DNA from: Veillonella sp.
Lineage (GTDB): Bacteria; Bacillota; Negativicutes; Veillonellales; Veillonellaceae
Length of the DNA: 22,136 bases
NCBI GenBank assembly: GCA_022737715.1
Contig: JAIITD010000015.1
Coordinates: forward strand, 1-22,136
Direction of reading: 5' to 3'
Shown here: positions 8,534-15,585 of the stretch, one piece after another
Numbering within the stretch: the first letter of the stretch is position 1
Layout of the letters: each line of letters begins with the position of its first letter
Made by a program: the position numbers and the translations under genes
Notes under the pieces: generated by a model
Told to the model about the DNA's origin: nothing
Database searches by the model: none
What the model saw: the letters and a program-made list of their open reading frames with translations, nothing else

Positions 8534-8866
8534 ATTATGAATATGAAATTAAAAATGATGTCTACCCTTTGGGAAAATACCTATCGTGTAGCTATTGAAG
8601 ATGGTCAAGGTGGATATATAGGTACATGTCGTGTTGTTGTTAATGTACCGCTAGACCCTTCTGAATTACCTCCTAATGCACCTATTGTGGAGCCTCAAAT
8701 GTTTGTATTAGTAGAGGATTTTTCTTTTGATGCATCTAAAATTATAAATTTTGAGACAACATTAGCAGATTTATTGCGTGAAAAATTTAGATATCAAATT
8801 CCGCATATCTTCTTTTTCTATCCAAGTCCACATGATGTATTGAATCAAGAAATTACACAATCTTAA
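8528..8866 (+). CDS. Unrecognised small protein of 112 residues
   Basis: I do not recognise this protein. It has a strong ribosome site (AAAGGAG, 7-base spacer), an ATG start and its own rho-independent terminator, so it is very probably a real gene. It is one of only three plus-strand genes in the window. The sequence is acidic and soluble-looking, with no membrane segment, signal peptide or cysteine pair; the only cysteine is in GTCRVVV. The first half reads like a beta-hairpin (TYRVAIEDGQGGYIGTCRVV), followed by a proline-rich turn (LPPNAPIVEP) and a C-terminal part with FFFYPSPHDVL. It is divergent from cobU and convergent with the cobalamin adenosyltransferase gene, so it sits between two cobamide transcription units. 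A role linked to cobamides is possible but rests on position alone. Confidence 0.8.
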   Translation: MEIMNMKLKMMSTLWENTYRVAIEDGQGGYIGTCRVVVNVPLDPSELPPNAPIVEPQMFVLVEDFSFDASKIINFETTLADLLREKFRYQIPHIFFFYPSPHDVLNQEITQS

Positions 8867-8871
8867 TAAAG

Positions 8872-8903
8872 AAAAAAGCTATGTGAAGACATAGCTTTTT
8901 TTT
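8872..8903. terminator. Bidirectional rho-independent terminator
   Basis: A perfect stem pairs AAAAAAGCTATGT (8872-8884) with its complement at 8889-8901 around the loop GAAG. It has T-runs on both strands and lies between two convergent genes that end at 8866 and 8906, so it should stop transcription from both sides. Confidence 0.92.
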
Positions 8904-8905
8904 GT

Positions 8906-9421
8906 TTATTCTTCTCCGATTTCTTCTTCTACACGACTTAATATGAAGCATAAATCAGATAGTCGATTTAAGTATCGCAAATTAGATTCATGTACGCTTT
9001 CACCTGCGTCTAATACACGCCATAAATCACGTTCTGCACGACGAGCAACGGTTCTAGATACATGTAAATAGGCAGAAGATTTATTCTCACCAGGTAAAAT
9101 AAATTCTGCAAGAGGTTCTAATTTTGCATCAAAGCGGTCGATAACTTTTTCTAAATGTTTTACTTGCTGATCAGTAATTTGTGGAGCTTGATTCAAGCTA
9201 GCAATATCAGCCATTAAAGTCCATAAGGAACGTTCTATATCGAGTAATTCAGCTTGTACTCTTACGTTCTTTGCATAGGCTCTAGCCAATCCTAGGAAGG
9301 CTTGAAGCTCATCAATCGTACCATAGGCTTCAACACGAAGAGAAGATTTCTTTACACGTTCACCCGTATAAAGACCTGTTGTACCTTGATCACCTGTTTT
9401 TGTATAAACACTACTACCCAT
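8906..9421 (-). CDS. pduO: Cob(I)alamin adenosyltransferase, PduO type
   Basis: The enzyme transfers the adenosyl moiety of ATP to reduced cob(I)alamin or cobinamide, making the coenzyme form. It belongs to the PduO/MMAB family, a five-helix bundle acting as a trimer. The N-terminal ATP-binding signature is visible as VYTKTGDQGTTGLYTGERV (residues 5-23). The conserved arginine helix HVSRTVARRAERDLW follows FILPGENKSS, and a C-terminal RYLNRLSDLCFILSR closes the fold. The length of 171 residues is that of the single-domain form, without the C-terminal haem-binding domain of some PduO proteins. AGGAGG is 7 bases before the ATG, and ndk ends 21 bases upstream. It lies in the htpX-ndk unit rather than in the cob operon, so adenosylation may be regulated separately from loop assembly. 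Confidence 0.93.
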   Translation of the reverse strand: MGSSVYTKTGDQGTTGLYTGERVKKSSLRVEAYGTIDELQAFLGLARAYAKNVRVQAELLDIERSLWTLMADIASLNQAPQITDQQVKHLEKVIDRFDAKLEPLAEFILPGENKSSAYLHVSRTVARRAERDLWRVLDAGESVHESNLRYLNRLSDLCFILSRVEEEIGEE

Positions 9422-9442
9422 GGCCGCACCTCCTGTTATATG

Positions 9443-9850
9443 TTATTTATATTCTGGGAACCATAAATGAATTTCACGTGCTGCTGAATCTACTGAATCA
9501 GATGCATGTACAACATTAGAATCCATAGTTAAGGCATAGTCACCACGAATACTACCAGGTGTGGCATCTAAAGGATTAGTTGCACCATTGATAGTACGTA
9601 CAGACGTAACGGCATTTTTACCTGCTAGTACAAAAGCTAGTACAGGTCCAGACGTGATAAAATCAACTAATTCACCAAAGAATGGCTTATCTTTATGCTC
9701 TGCATAATGTTCTTCTGCTAATTCTTTTGGTGTTTGAAGTAATTTCATAGCTTTAATAATTAAGCCTTTACGTTCATAACGTGTAAGAATTTCACCACAG
9801 ATTTGACGTTTTACACCATCTGGTTTAATGAGAACTAAAGTTTCTTCCAT
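9443..9850 (-). CDS. ndk: Nucleoside diphosphate kinase
   Basis: Ndk exchanges the gamma-phosphate between nucleoside tri- and diphosphates through a phosphohistidine. The active-site histidine is H115 in SNVVHASDSVDSA, and the N-terminal TLVLIKPDGVKR motif is complete. GATNPLDATPGSIRGDYA provides the nucleotide-binding arginine and threonine region. At 135 residues it has the usual bacterial length. GGGAGG lies 7 bases before the ATG, and the gene follows htpX by 18 bases. It is a housekeeping gene with no functional tie to its neighbours that I can see, except that it can supply the nucleoside triphosphates used by CobU and the adenosyltransferase. Confidence 0.98.
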   Translation of the reverse strand: MEETLVLIKPDGVKRQICGEILTRYERKGLIIKAMKLLQTPKELAEEHYAEHKDKPFFGELVDFITSGPVLAFVLAGKNAVTSVRTINGATNPLDATPGSIRGDYALTMDSNVVHASDSVDSAAREIHLWFPEYK

Positions 9851-9868
9851 CTTTAAACCTCCCTTTTA

Positions 9869-10729
9869 TTAAAATCTATAATGTGGATTTAGAGATAGTT
9901 TTTTTAATCTAGCAATACGGTCCTTTGTGCTTGGATGTGTGCTAAAAAGATTAGATAAACTAGCACCAATCCCCATCATAGGATTAATTATAAACATATG
10001 AGCTGTAGCATTATTAGCATTAGGTAATGTTCCATATTTAGAATATTCTTCTATTTTGGCCAATGCCGATGCAAGTCCTAATGGATTTTTGCTTAACATA
10101 GCTCCACCCTCATCCGCTAAATATTCACGGGTACGGGAAATACTCATTTGGATAATAGCAGCTGCTAAAGGTGCCAAAATAACCATACCAATCAATGCAA
10201 GTGGATTGACATTATCATCGCGGTCATCAGAGCGACCACCAAAGAACATACCAAACTGCGCAATAGTGGATATAGCACCACCTATAATTGCTGCAATGGT
10301 ACTGATTAAAGTATCACGATTTTTAACATGTGTTAACTCGTGACCTAATACACCAGCTAATTCATCATCCGTTAACAAGCGTTGAATCCCTGCTGTTACT
10401 GCTACGGCAGCATGTTCAGGATTACGACCAGTTGCAAATGCATTTGGTACGTCCGTAGGGATGATATATACCTTTGGCATTGGTAATTTACCATTCTTAG
10501 CTAATTGTTCAACCATACCATATAATTTAGGGTTGGATTGAGCGGTAACTTGCTGTGCGTTGTATTGTGCTAACACAATCTTATCGCTATACCAATACGA
10601 TGCAAATGACATGCCTGCAGATATGATGAACATTAGCATCATCCCGCGAGCCCCGCCAAAAGCATCACCTAATAATACTAGTATCACTATTAAAGTGGCT
10701 AGTAACATTGTTGTTTTAAAATTATTCAT
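9869..10729 (-). CDS. htpX: Membrane zinc metalloprotease HtpX (M48)
   Basis: HtpX is an inner-membrane protease involved in quality control of membrane proteins. Two hydrophobic segments lie near the N-terminus (about residues 7-25 and 28-46) and two more near 145-165 and 177-197. The zinc motif HELTH is at residues 130-134, and the third ligand is the glutamate in SRTREYLADEGG (E202). The catalytic domain faces the cytoplasm in the family. I chose the ATG at 10729 because GGAGG lies 5 bases upstream; the in-frame ATG at 10744 has no ribosome site and the GGAGG falls inside its reading. This gives 286 residues, normal for HtpX. It heads the htpX-ndk-pduO unit, with a promoter candidate overlapping the thrB stop codon. 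Confidence 0.95.
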   Translation of the reverse strand: MNNFKTTMLLATLIVILVLLGDAFGGARGMMLMFIISAGMSFASYWYSDKIVLAQYNAQQVTAQSNPKLYGMVEQLAKNGKLPMPKVYIIPTDVPNAFATGRNPEHAAVAVTAGIQRLLTDDELAGVLGHELTHVKNRDTLISTIAAIIGGAISTIAQFGMFFGGRSDDRDDNVNPLALIGMVILAPLAAAIIQMSISRTREYLADEGGAMLSKNPLGLASALAKIEEYSKYGTLPNANNATAHMFIINPMMGIGASLSNLFSTHPSTKDRIARLKKLSLNPHYRF

Positions 10730-10774
10730 AGAATCCTCCAACATAAGTTTTTGGACTATGCCTTAACTAGATTT

Positions 10775-10783
10775 ATTATACCA
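10775..10783 (-). promoter_or_regulatory. Candidate extended -10 promoter for htpX-ndk-pduO
   Basis: On the minus strand TGG-TATAAT is a perfect extended -10. The hexamer (10775-10780) contains the thrB stop codon (10776-10778). The start would fall about 40 bases before the htpX ATG. The -35 position is poor (GGCCAC), which extended -10 promoters tolerate. No terminator separates thrB and htpX, so read-through is also likely. Confidence 0.5.
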
Positions 10784-11702
10784 CATTTTGAATAGTTGTG
10801 GCCCCTGTTGTATCTGCTTCTAACACATATACCTTGTTCTCAATGCCATGGAAATCAAAGATTTGCCCCATTGCTTCAGCTACTGTTTGTACATGAGCTT
10901 TATCTGTATATGCAATTAAGGTAGAACCAGATCCACTGATAGTTGCACCATAAGCGCCTGCGGCTTTTGCGGCAGAAAATACCTTATCGCAATGTGGAAT
11001 CAATGTTTTTCGATACGGTACATGAAGATTATCCTCCAGTGCAACTGCAAGATTATCCAGTTGGTTCGTAATTAAACTAGTTACGAATAACGATGCATGA
11101 CTCACATTTTGAACGGCCTCTTTAAAAGGCACATGATTTGGCAATACAGATCGTGCATATTCTGTGGAAACTAATACCTCTGGCACGACAACGGCAAAAT
11201 GTAGTGACTCTGGTACAGGGATTACTGTATTCAACACTTTATCTTTTAGGCCTGTAGCACAACAAAGATTGCCAAAAATGGCTGGTGCCACATTATCTGG
11301 ATGCCCTTCCATACGATTGGCAATGATGAGTAATTCTTCTTTTGAAAGCGGTTTGTTTACGAGATTATTGGCTAGTAATAAACCACCTACAATAGCAGTA
11401 CTACTACTACCAAGACCACGAGAAGGCGGAATTAGTGTTTCCGAAGTAATATGACCATATTGTATTGGTTCTTGTGCTTTAGCAAATACTTGTTCAATAG
11501 CAATGCCAATGAGATTTTTTTTAGGGTCTTCTTTTTCTAATATATCTGCGCCATAACCATGAAATGTATAGCTAAATGATGTAGCATTTGCATCAGGTGT
11601 AAACTCAAAAATATTATATAGATTTAGAGCTAATCCAAGGCAATCAAAGCCCGGACCGCAGTTGGCACTTGTAGCAGGCACTTGTACACGAATAGTTGTC
11701 AT
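10776..11702 (-). CDS. thrB: Homoserine kinase (GHMP family)
   Basis: ThrB phosphorylates L-homoserine to O-phospho-L-homoserine, the substrate of threonine synthase. The N-terminal motif VQVPATSANCGPGFDCLGLA (residues 7-26) is diagnostic of homoserine kinase. The ATP loop PPSRGLGSSSTA is at 92-103, and the C-terminal GHMP motif GAYGATISGSGSTLIAY is present. The length of 308 residues is typical. Its start lies 4 bases downstream of the hom stop codon, so the two are certainly cotranscribed. Threonine synthase (thrC) is not in the window. The threonine made this way can feed PduX and CobD of the cob operon. Confidence 0.97.
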   Translation of the reverse strand: MTTIRVQVPATSANCGPGFDCLGLALNLYNIFEFTPDANATSFSYTFHGYGADILEKEDPKKNLIGIAIEQVFAKAQEPIQYGHITSETLIPPSRGLGSSSTAIVGGLLLANNLVNKPLSKEELLIIANRMEGHPDNVAPAIFGNLCCATGLKDKVLNTVIPVPESLHFAVVVPEVLVSTEYARSVLPNHVPFKEAVQNVSHASLFVTSLITNQLDNLAVALEDNLHVPYRKTLIPHCDKVFSAAKAAGAYGATISGSGSTLIAYTDKAHVQTVAEAMGQIFDFHGIENKVYVLEADTTGATTIQNVV

Positions 11703-11706
11703 AATA

Positions 11707-12996
11707 TTACGCTTCCATAATTCTGATTACACTGCTTACTTCTTTCACAGAGCGCAAGCTATTAAAAGAATCAATTAAATTTAAAATATAGGAATGTGGA
11801 CATTTAGAAGTTACAATAGCAAGTACTGCTGTTTCAGGATCTTTATTCCGTTGAACGATTGAAAGAACAGAGATTTTTTGCTCTGCTAATTTTGTAGCAA
11901 TTTTCGCAAGAACGCCAGTTTTATTATCAACAGCTAATCGCATGTAGTAACTAGATTGTATTTTACCTGGAGAATAAATATTCTTTTGATCAAAGTAGAA
12001 TGGTTTAAAACGTCCTGTAGATTCAAATGCTACATTTTGAGCTACTTCCATAATATCGCTGACAACGGAGCTACCTGTTGGTAAACTGCCAGCGCCACGT
12101 CCGTAGAACATAGCATCATCAATGCCATTCCCTTTAATATAAATTGCATTGTACGAACCGCGTACGGATGCTAGTGGATGTGTTAATGGTACGAAAGCAG
12201 GATATACATTGAGAGATAAACCCTTTGAAGATTCTTTGGCAATACCAATAAGTTTAATATTGTAGCCGAATTCCTTACCGAAGGAAATATCTTCGGTATC
12301 AATTTTAGTGATACCCTCTACAGTTACATCTTCGAAGAATATACGACGATTAAAGCTAATAGACGCCAAAATAGCAAGTTTACGTGCTGCATCTAAGCCT
12401 TCTACATCGGCAGTTGGATCAGCTTCTGCATAGCCTAAATCTTGAGCCTCTTTTAATACATCTCCGTAGCTTAATCCTTCATCTGTCATTTTAGATAAAA
12501 TAAAGTTTGTTGTACCATTCATGATACCAACAAGTTCAGTAATGCGGTTACCGCCAAGGGATTCATATAATGTTCTAATAATTGGAATCCCACCAAGCAC
12601 AGAGGCTTCAAAACGTAAATCCACGTTATTTTTGTACGCTAAATCAAATAAATATGGGCCCGCTTCAGCTAATAAATCCTTATTGGCTGTAACAACACTT
12701 TTTCCATGTTTTAAGGCTGCTTCAACACAATCTTTCGCAAATGTTGTGCCACCCATTAATTCAACGACAATTGCAATCGATTCATCATTAAGAACATCAT
12801 CAATGTTAGTCACATATTGTGCAGTGCTTGGAAGCGTAATATTTGTATATTTATCAGGATTACGAACAAATATTTTAGAAATCTCAATAGTTACACCGCT
12901 TCTATTTGTAATCAAATCGGCATTTTCTTGTAATAAATTAAATGTTCCTTGGGAAACAGTACCAAATCCTAATAAGGCTATTTTAACGGTCTTCAT
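11707..12996 (-). CDS. hom: Homoserine dehydrogenase with C-terminal ACT domain
   Basis: Hom reduces aspartate semialdehyde to homoserine with NAD(P)H, the branch point to threonine and methionine. The dinucleotide-binding motif GFGTVSQG is at residues 10-17. TANKDLLA, GIMNGTTNFILSKM and DPTADVEGLDAARKL are the conserved catalytic-domain motifs. An ACT domain occupies about the last 80 residues (from RLAVDNKTGVLAKIA), consistent with feedback control by threonine. A TTG reading from 13026 is possible, but the ATG at 12996 has AGGA 7 bases upstream and begins directly at the Rossmann strand, giving 430 residues. It follows the ACT-domain protein gene by 43 bases and precedes thrB by 4. It is the monofunctional form without a fused aspartokinase. 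Confidence 0.97.
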   Translation of the reverse strand: MKTVKIALLGFGTVSQGTFNLLQENADLITNRSGVTIEISKIFVRNPDKYTNITLPSTAQYVTNIDDVLNDESIAIVVELMGGTTFAKDCVEAALKHGKSVVTANKDLLAEAGPYLFDLAYKNNVDLRFEASVLGGIPIIRTLYESLGGNRITELVGIMNGTTNFILSKMTDEGLSYGDVLKEAQDLGYAEADPTADVEGLDAARKLAILASISFNRRIFFEDVTVEGITKIDTEDISFGKEFGYNIKLIGIAKESSKGLSLNVYPAFVPLTHPLASVRGSYNAIYIKGNGIDDAMFYGRGAGSLPTGSSVVSDIMEVAQNVAFESTGRFKPFYFDQKNIYSPGKIQSSYYMRLAVDNKTGVLAKIATKLAEQKISVLSIVQRNKDPETAVLAIVTSKCPHSYILNLIDSFNSLRSVKEVSSVIRIMEA

Positions 12997-13039
12997 AATG
13001 GTCCTACTCTCTTCTAGACTGGTCAATATTGAATGTATA

Positions 13040-13489
13040 TTACGCTTGACCTAAAATTTCTACTTTAATAATTCCTTTCATATTGCGAATATCATGTAAT
13101 AATTCCTCTAATGAACCTTGTAAGTTTTTGGTCTCAAAAGAAATACTACTATTGGCAATACCTTGTAATGGAATATCTTGATTTATGGTCAAAATACTTC
13201 CGTTTTTATCTGCTATTGCTTTTAAAACACTTGATAACATACCTGATTCATTGGACATGGAAACGGTAATGCTAACAATTTTTCCTTGAGCAATCTCAAA
13301 AAATGGAAATACATAATCTTTATATTTATAATAAGCAGATCGACTTAAATCCATTTTCTCAACAGCTTCATTTATTGTTTTTACTTCACCTAGTTTCAAA
13401 ATCTCTTTTACTTTGATCGTTTTCTTAATCGCTTCTGGTAAAATATCTTCTTGAACTAAATAAAATTTGTCCTTTTTTGGCTTTGTCAT
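13040..13489 (-). CDS. ACT-domain protein, PheB / UPF0735 family
   Basis: This is a small protein of the UPF0735 family, often named PheB. Residues 1-70 hold a helical part whose INEAVEKMDLSRSAYYKYKDY segment looks like a helix-turn-helix. Residues about 72-149 form an ACT domain, which in other proteins binds amino acids. The ATG at 13489 was chosen because AAGGAG lies 7 bases upstream; the longer reading from 13543 overlaps the previous gene and lacks a ribosome site. This gives 149 residues, the usual length. The gene directly precedes hom and thrB, so a threonine-responsive regulator of this operon is a reasonable inference. The name PheB reflects an old link with phenylalanine synthesis in Bacillus; I see no phenylalanine genes here. 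Confidence 0.88.
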   Translation of the reverse strand: MTKPKKDKFYLVQEDILPEAIKKTIKVKEILKLGEVKTINEAVEKMDLSRSAYYKYKDYVFPFFEIAQGKIVSITVSMSNESGMLSSVLKAIADKNGSILTINQDIPLQGIANSSISFETKNLQGSLEELLHDIRNMKGIIKVEILGQA

Positions 13490-13505
13490 ACTAATTCTCC
13501 TTACA

Positions 13506-14492
13506 TTAATTAGATGTTTCCTTAGCAACAAACTGACGTCCATATAAAGTTAATACTGCATACATACCTATAAAAAATGGTACATATTCTGCCATCACAC
13601 GCCACGCCACAGCTATAATACCTACAGTGCCACTCGGTACGAATGGTGCAAAAAGTAAAATGAATAATCCTTCAGCAATACCTGTTCCCCCTGGTGTAGG
13701 TGCAAAATAAAGTATTAAATTCAACAATATCATTCTATCTAATATCGTAATAATTGGTACATCAGTAGTAAAGGCAAACATCAATGCCGGTGCTATGCAG
13801 TATAAGCATAATAAACTTAATCCTGATTCGATAAATACAATAAAGGATTGAGTAGGTTTTTTATACAATAATGCAAGCCCTTGATTTAGAGTTTCTAATT
13901 TCGCTAACCAATCTTTGGTTTTATGGGCCTTAAAACGTTGCGCTAGATTATATACAAACTTCCTCATATATACCGTTTGTAAAAGATATGTTCCTAATAA
14001 AGTAGCCAATACGGCAAAAAAAGAAAATAATAATAACATATCTCTTGAGATATATGGTATTTCTATGGAGTCATATAAAAATACAAGCGGTAACATGATG
14101 ACCAAGAACATGATTGAAAAAACCGTACGTATCAATACAATTGGCGTTCCTTTACTGATAGGGACATCATAGCTCCTTAACACTAGCACTTGAGCCACAG
14201 CACCACCACTGGCACCGGGTGTGAGCATTGCCATAAAATAGTTGCTAAAAATAACCCTAAGTACGGCTTTTATTGATAAATGGTAACCACCGATTTTTAC
14301 AAGGCGCTGTAATCTTAATCCATCAAAATACATACCTAAGGCAAGTACAATGATGGCAAGCAACAATGATTCACCATTAAAAGTTGTTATTGTTTTAATA
14401 GCTTCTAAATCGATCGTATAATAAATGATTCCTAAAGACACGGCAAAAAGTAGGACAAACATGAATATGCCGCGTCTCATCATCTTACTCAT
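13506..14492 (-). CDS. Flippase-like integral membrane protein (LPG synthase transmembrane family, YbhN-like)
   Basis: This is a polytopic membrane protein of 328 residues with about eight hydrophobic segments along its length. It belongs to the large family related to the transmembrane domain of lysylphosphatidylglycerol synthase (UPF0104/YbhN-like). Typical features are the N-terminal MRRGIFMFVLLFAVSLGIIY helix, the GASGGAVAQVLVL segment and APTPGGTGIAEG, a glycine-rich motif of the family. The soluble aminoacyl-transferase domain of true MprF is absent, so it should not be called a lysyltransferase. Lipid or lipid-linked substrate translocation is the usual proposal for such proteins. Its ATG overlaps the stop codon of the upstream deacetylase gene by 4 bases (ATGA), so the two proteins are probably made together and may act on the same envelope lipid. 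Confidence 0.85.
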   Translation of the reverse strand: MSKMMRRGIFMFVLLFAVSLGIIYYTIDLEAIKTITTFNGESLLLAIIVLALGMYFDGLRLQRLVKIGGYHLSIKAVLRVIFSNYFMAMLTPGASGGAVAQVLVLRSYDVPISKGTPIVLIRTVFSIMFLVIMLPLVFLYDSIEIPYISRDMLLLFSFFAVLATLLGTYLLQTVYMRKFVYNLAQRFKAHKTKDWLAKLETLNQGLALLYKKPTQSFIVFIESGLSLLCLYCIAPALMFAFTTDVPIITILDRMILLNLILYFAPTPGGTGIAEGLFILLFAPFVPSGTVGIIAVAWRVMAEYVPFFIGMYAVLTLYGRQFVAKETSN

Positions 14493-15343
14493 AATAAATC
14501 CCCGTAATTAATGAGTTCTATATTATGTTGCGAAATATATCTACGTACATTATCGGATGTCATAGCCGATAATTCATCTTGCCAATGATATCCCCAATTA
14601 TGGTGTTTGCTTAAAACGTCATTACTAATACCTGGATGCGTCATAATTTCATGAGTACCAGATAGAGAGCTAACTTGTTTTAAAATGGACAATAACTCCG
14701 TTTCGCCTAAAGCACCACCATTAATCATGCCCCAGAAGTATTGTGTAAAATAAATCCCCTTATTGCGAATGTTAGGCAATGCTTGGGCTGCTACAGTGCT
14801 CAAACCACATTTTCCCATAATACGAACGGGATTATGCACACCATTTAAAAATGTTATTTTTTCATTTGGCACCCGTATCGCTTTAATTTTATATCGCATG
14901 GCTTGCTCTAATACTATAGGTAATATACTCGGTAAGACATGCATATGTTGGTGTCCATCAATATGAGTTACGTTTACACCAGATTCCATAATTTTAGAAA
15001 CTTGCTTTGTAATCTCTGTTCTAACTTCATCATAATTAATAGAGCCACTATATATGCGCTTCATAAACTCTATATAATTATCAACAAAAACACCTTCTTT
15101 TGTTACAAGACTAGGAATTTCACTAGGATCACTTACCGGTGCCATTCCACCTACTAATGCTATGTGAATACCTATACCCAACTTTGGATATTCCTTTGCC
15201 ATATCTACTGCTTCATTAAAAGCAGCACCACTTGCCAATATTGATGTGCTTGTAATCGCACCTTTAGTATGCCCTACAATGATACCTTCATTTATAGCTG
15301 AATGAAGGCCAAAATCGTCAGCATTGATAATTAGTTTTGACAT
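14489..15343 (-). CDS. YdjC/ChbG/HpnK-like carbohydrate deacetylase
   Basis: The protein belongs to the YdjC family of metal-dependent deacetylases, which remove acetyl groups from N-acetylated sugars (ChbG on chitooligosaccharides, HpnK in hopanoid glycolipid formation). The N-terminal strand LIINADDFG supplies the aspartate pair D9-D10, with H60 (GIHIALVGG) and the histidine cluster THIDGHQHMHVLP (D129, H131, H133, H135). EIMTHPG near the C-terminus is another conserved motif. The length is 284 residues. AGAGG lies 8 bases before the ATG. It is the first gene of the transcript that continues through the flippase-like protein, the ACT protein, hom and thrB. No hopanoid or chitobiose genes are visible, so the sugar substrate is unknown; its coupling to a membrane flippase-like protein suggests an envelope glycolipid. 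Confidence 0.87.
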   Translation of the reverse strand: MSKLIINADDFGLHSAINEGIIVGHTKGAITSTSILASGAAFNEAVDMAKEYPKLGIGIHIALVGGMAPVSDPSEIPSLVTKEGVFVDNYIEFMKRIYSGSINYDEVRTEITKQVSKIMESGVNVTHIDGHQHMHVLPSILPIVLEQAMRYKIKAIRVPNEKITFLNGVHNPVRIMGKCGLSTVAAQALPNIRNKGIYFTQYFWGMINGGALGETELLSILKQVSSLSGTHEIMTHPGISNDVLSKHHNWGYHWQDELSAMTSDNVRRYISQHNIELINYGDLL

Positions 15344-15406
15344 AAGAGTGCCTCTTTATTTCGTAAAAACGGGGAAAATAATGTTCACCCAGAAAAGATA
15401 TATGTT

Positions 15407-15436
15407 ATTTTACCAAATACAGGTATATAAAATCAA
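15407..15436 (-). promoter_or_regulatory. Promoter of the deacetylase-flippase-ACT-hom-thrB operon
   Basis: On the minus strand TTGATT (15431-15436) and TAAAAT (15407-15412) are separated by 18 bases, giving a leader of about 57 bases before the ATG at 15343. The spacer contains one copy of the motif TTATATACC that recurs upstream. No T-box or other long leader structure fits in the leader. Confidence 0.6.
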
Positions 15437-15542
15437 TACAAAATAGCGATACTTGTATACTGACAACGGACTTTTTATATCGTTTTCACATAATTTATAT
15501 ACCCTTCTATCATAGATAATCTATGAAGGAAAATTATATACC
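15422..15542. repeat. Three copies of TTATATACC in the region before the deacetylase operon
   Basis: The nine-base sequence occurs on the plus strand at 15495-15503 and 15534-15542 and inverted at 15422-15430. The two plus-strand copies agree over 11 bases (TTATATACCCT), 39 bases apart. The inverted copy lies between the -35 and -10 of the operon promoter. The 242-base gap 15344-15585 otherwise holds that promoter, a bulged hairpin at 15503-15529 and the long hairpin at 15538-15573; I see no gene in it. Confidence 0.45.
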
Positions 15543-15573
15543 CTGTCATCTTAATTTATCGATGACAGGGTAT
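15538..15573 (-). terminator. Hairpin after the SpoU-type methyltransferase gene, probable terminator
   Basis: A perfect 13-base-pair stem (ATACCCTGTCATC at 15538-15550 with its complement at 15561-15573) has a 10-base loop. It starts 12 bases after the end of the methyltransferase gene. On the minus strand it is followed by ATAATTTTCC, a poor T-run, so termination may be partial. A role in RNA stability is an alternative. Confidence 0.6.
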
Positions 15574-15585
15574 CGTTATAATATA

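Noticed and set aside
12521..13054. A 177-codon open frame on the plus strand
   Set aside because: It is antisense to hom, has no ribosome site, and its composition is the mirror of a strongly conserved gene.
13506..14492. Lysylphosphatidylglycerol synthase (MprF)
   Set aside because: Only the membrane domain is present; at 328 residues the C-terminal aminoacyl-transferase domain is missing.
15344..15406. A T-box or other threonine-responsive leader before the hom operon
   Set aside because: The leader is only about 57 bases, shows no T-box motif and no terminator/antiterminator pair, and hom itself is four genes downstream.
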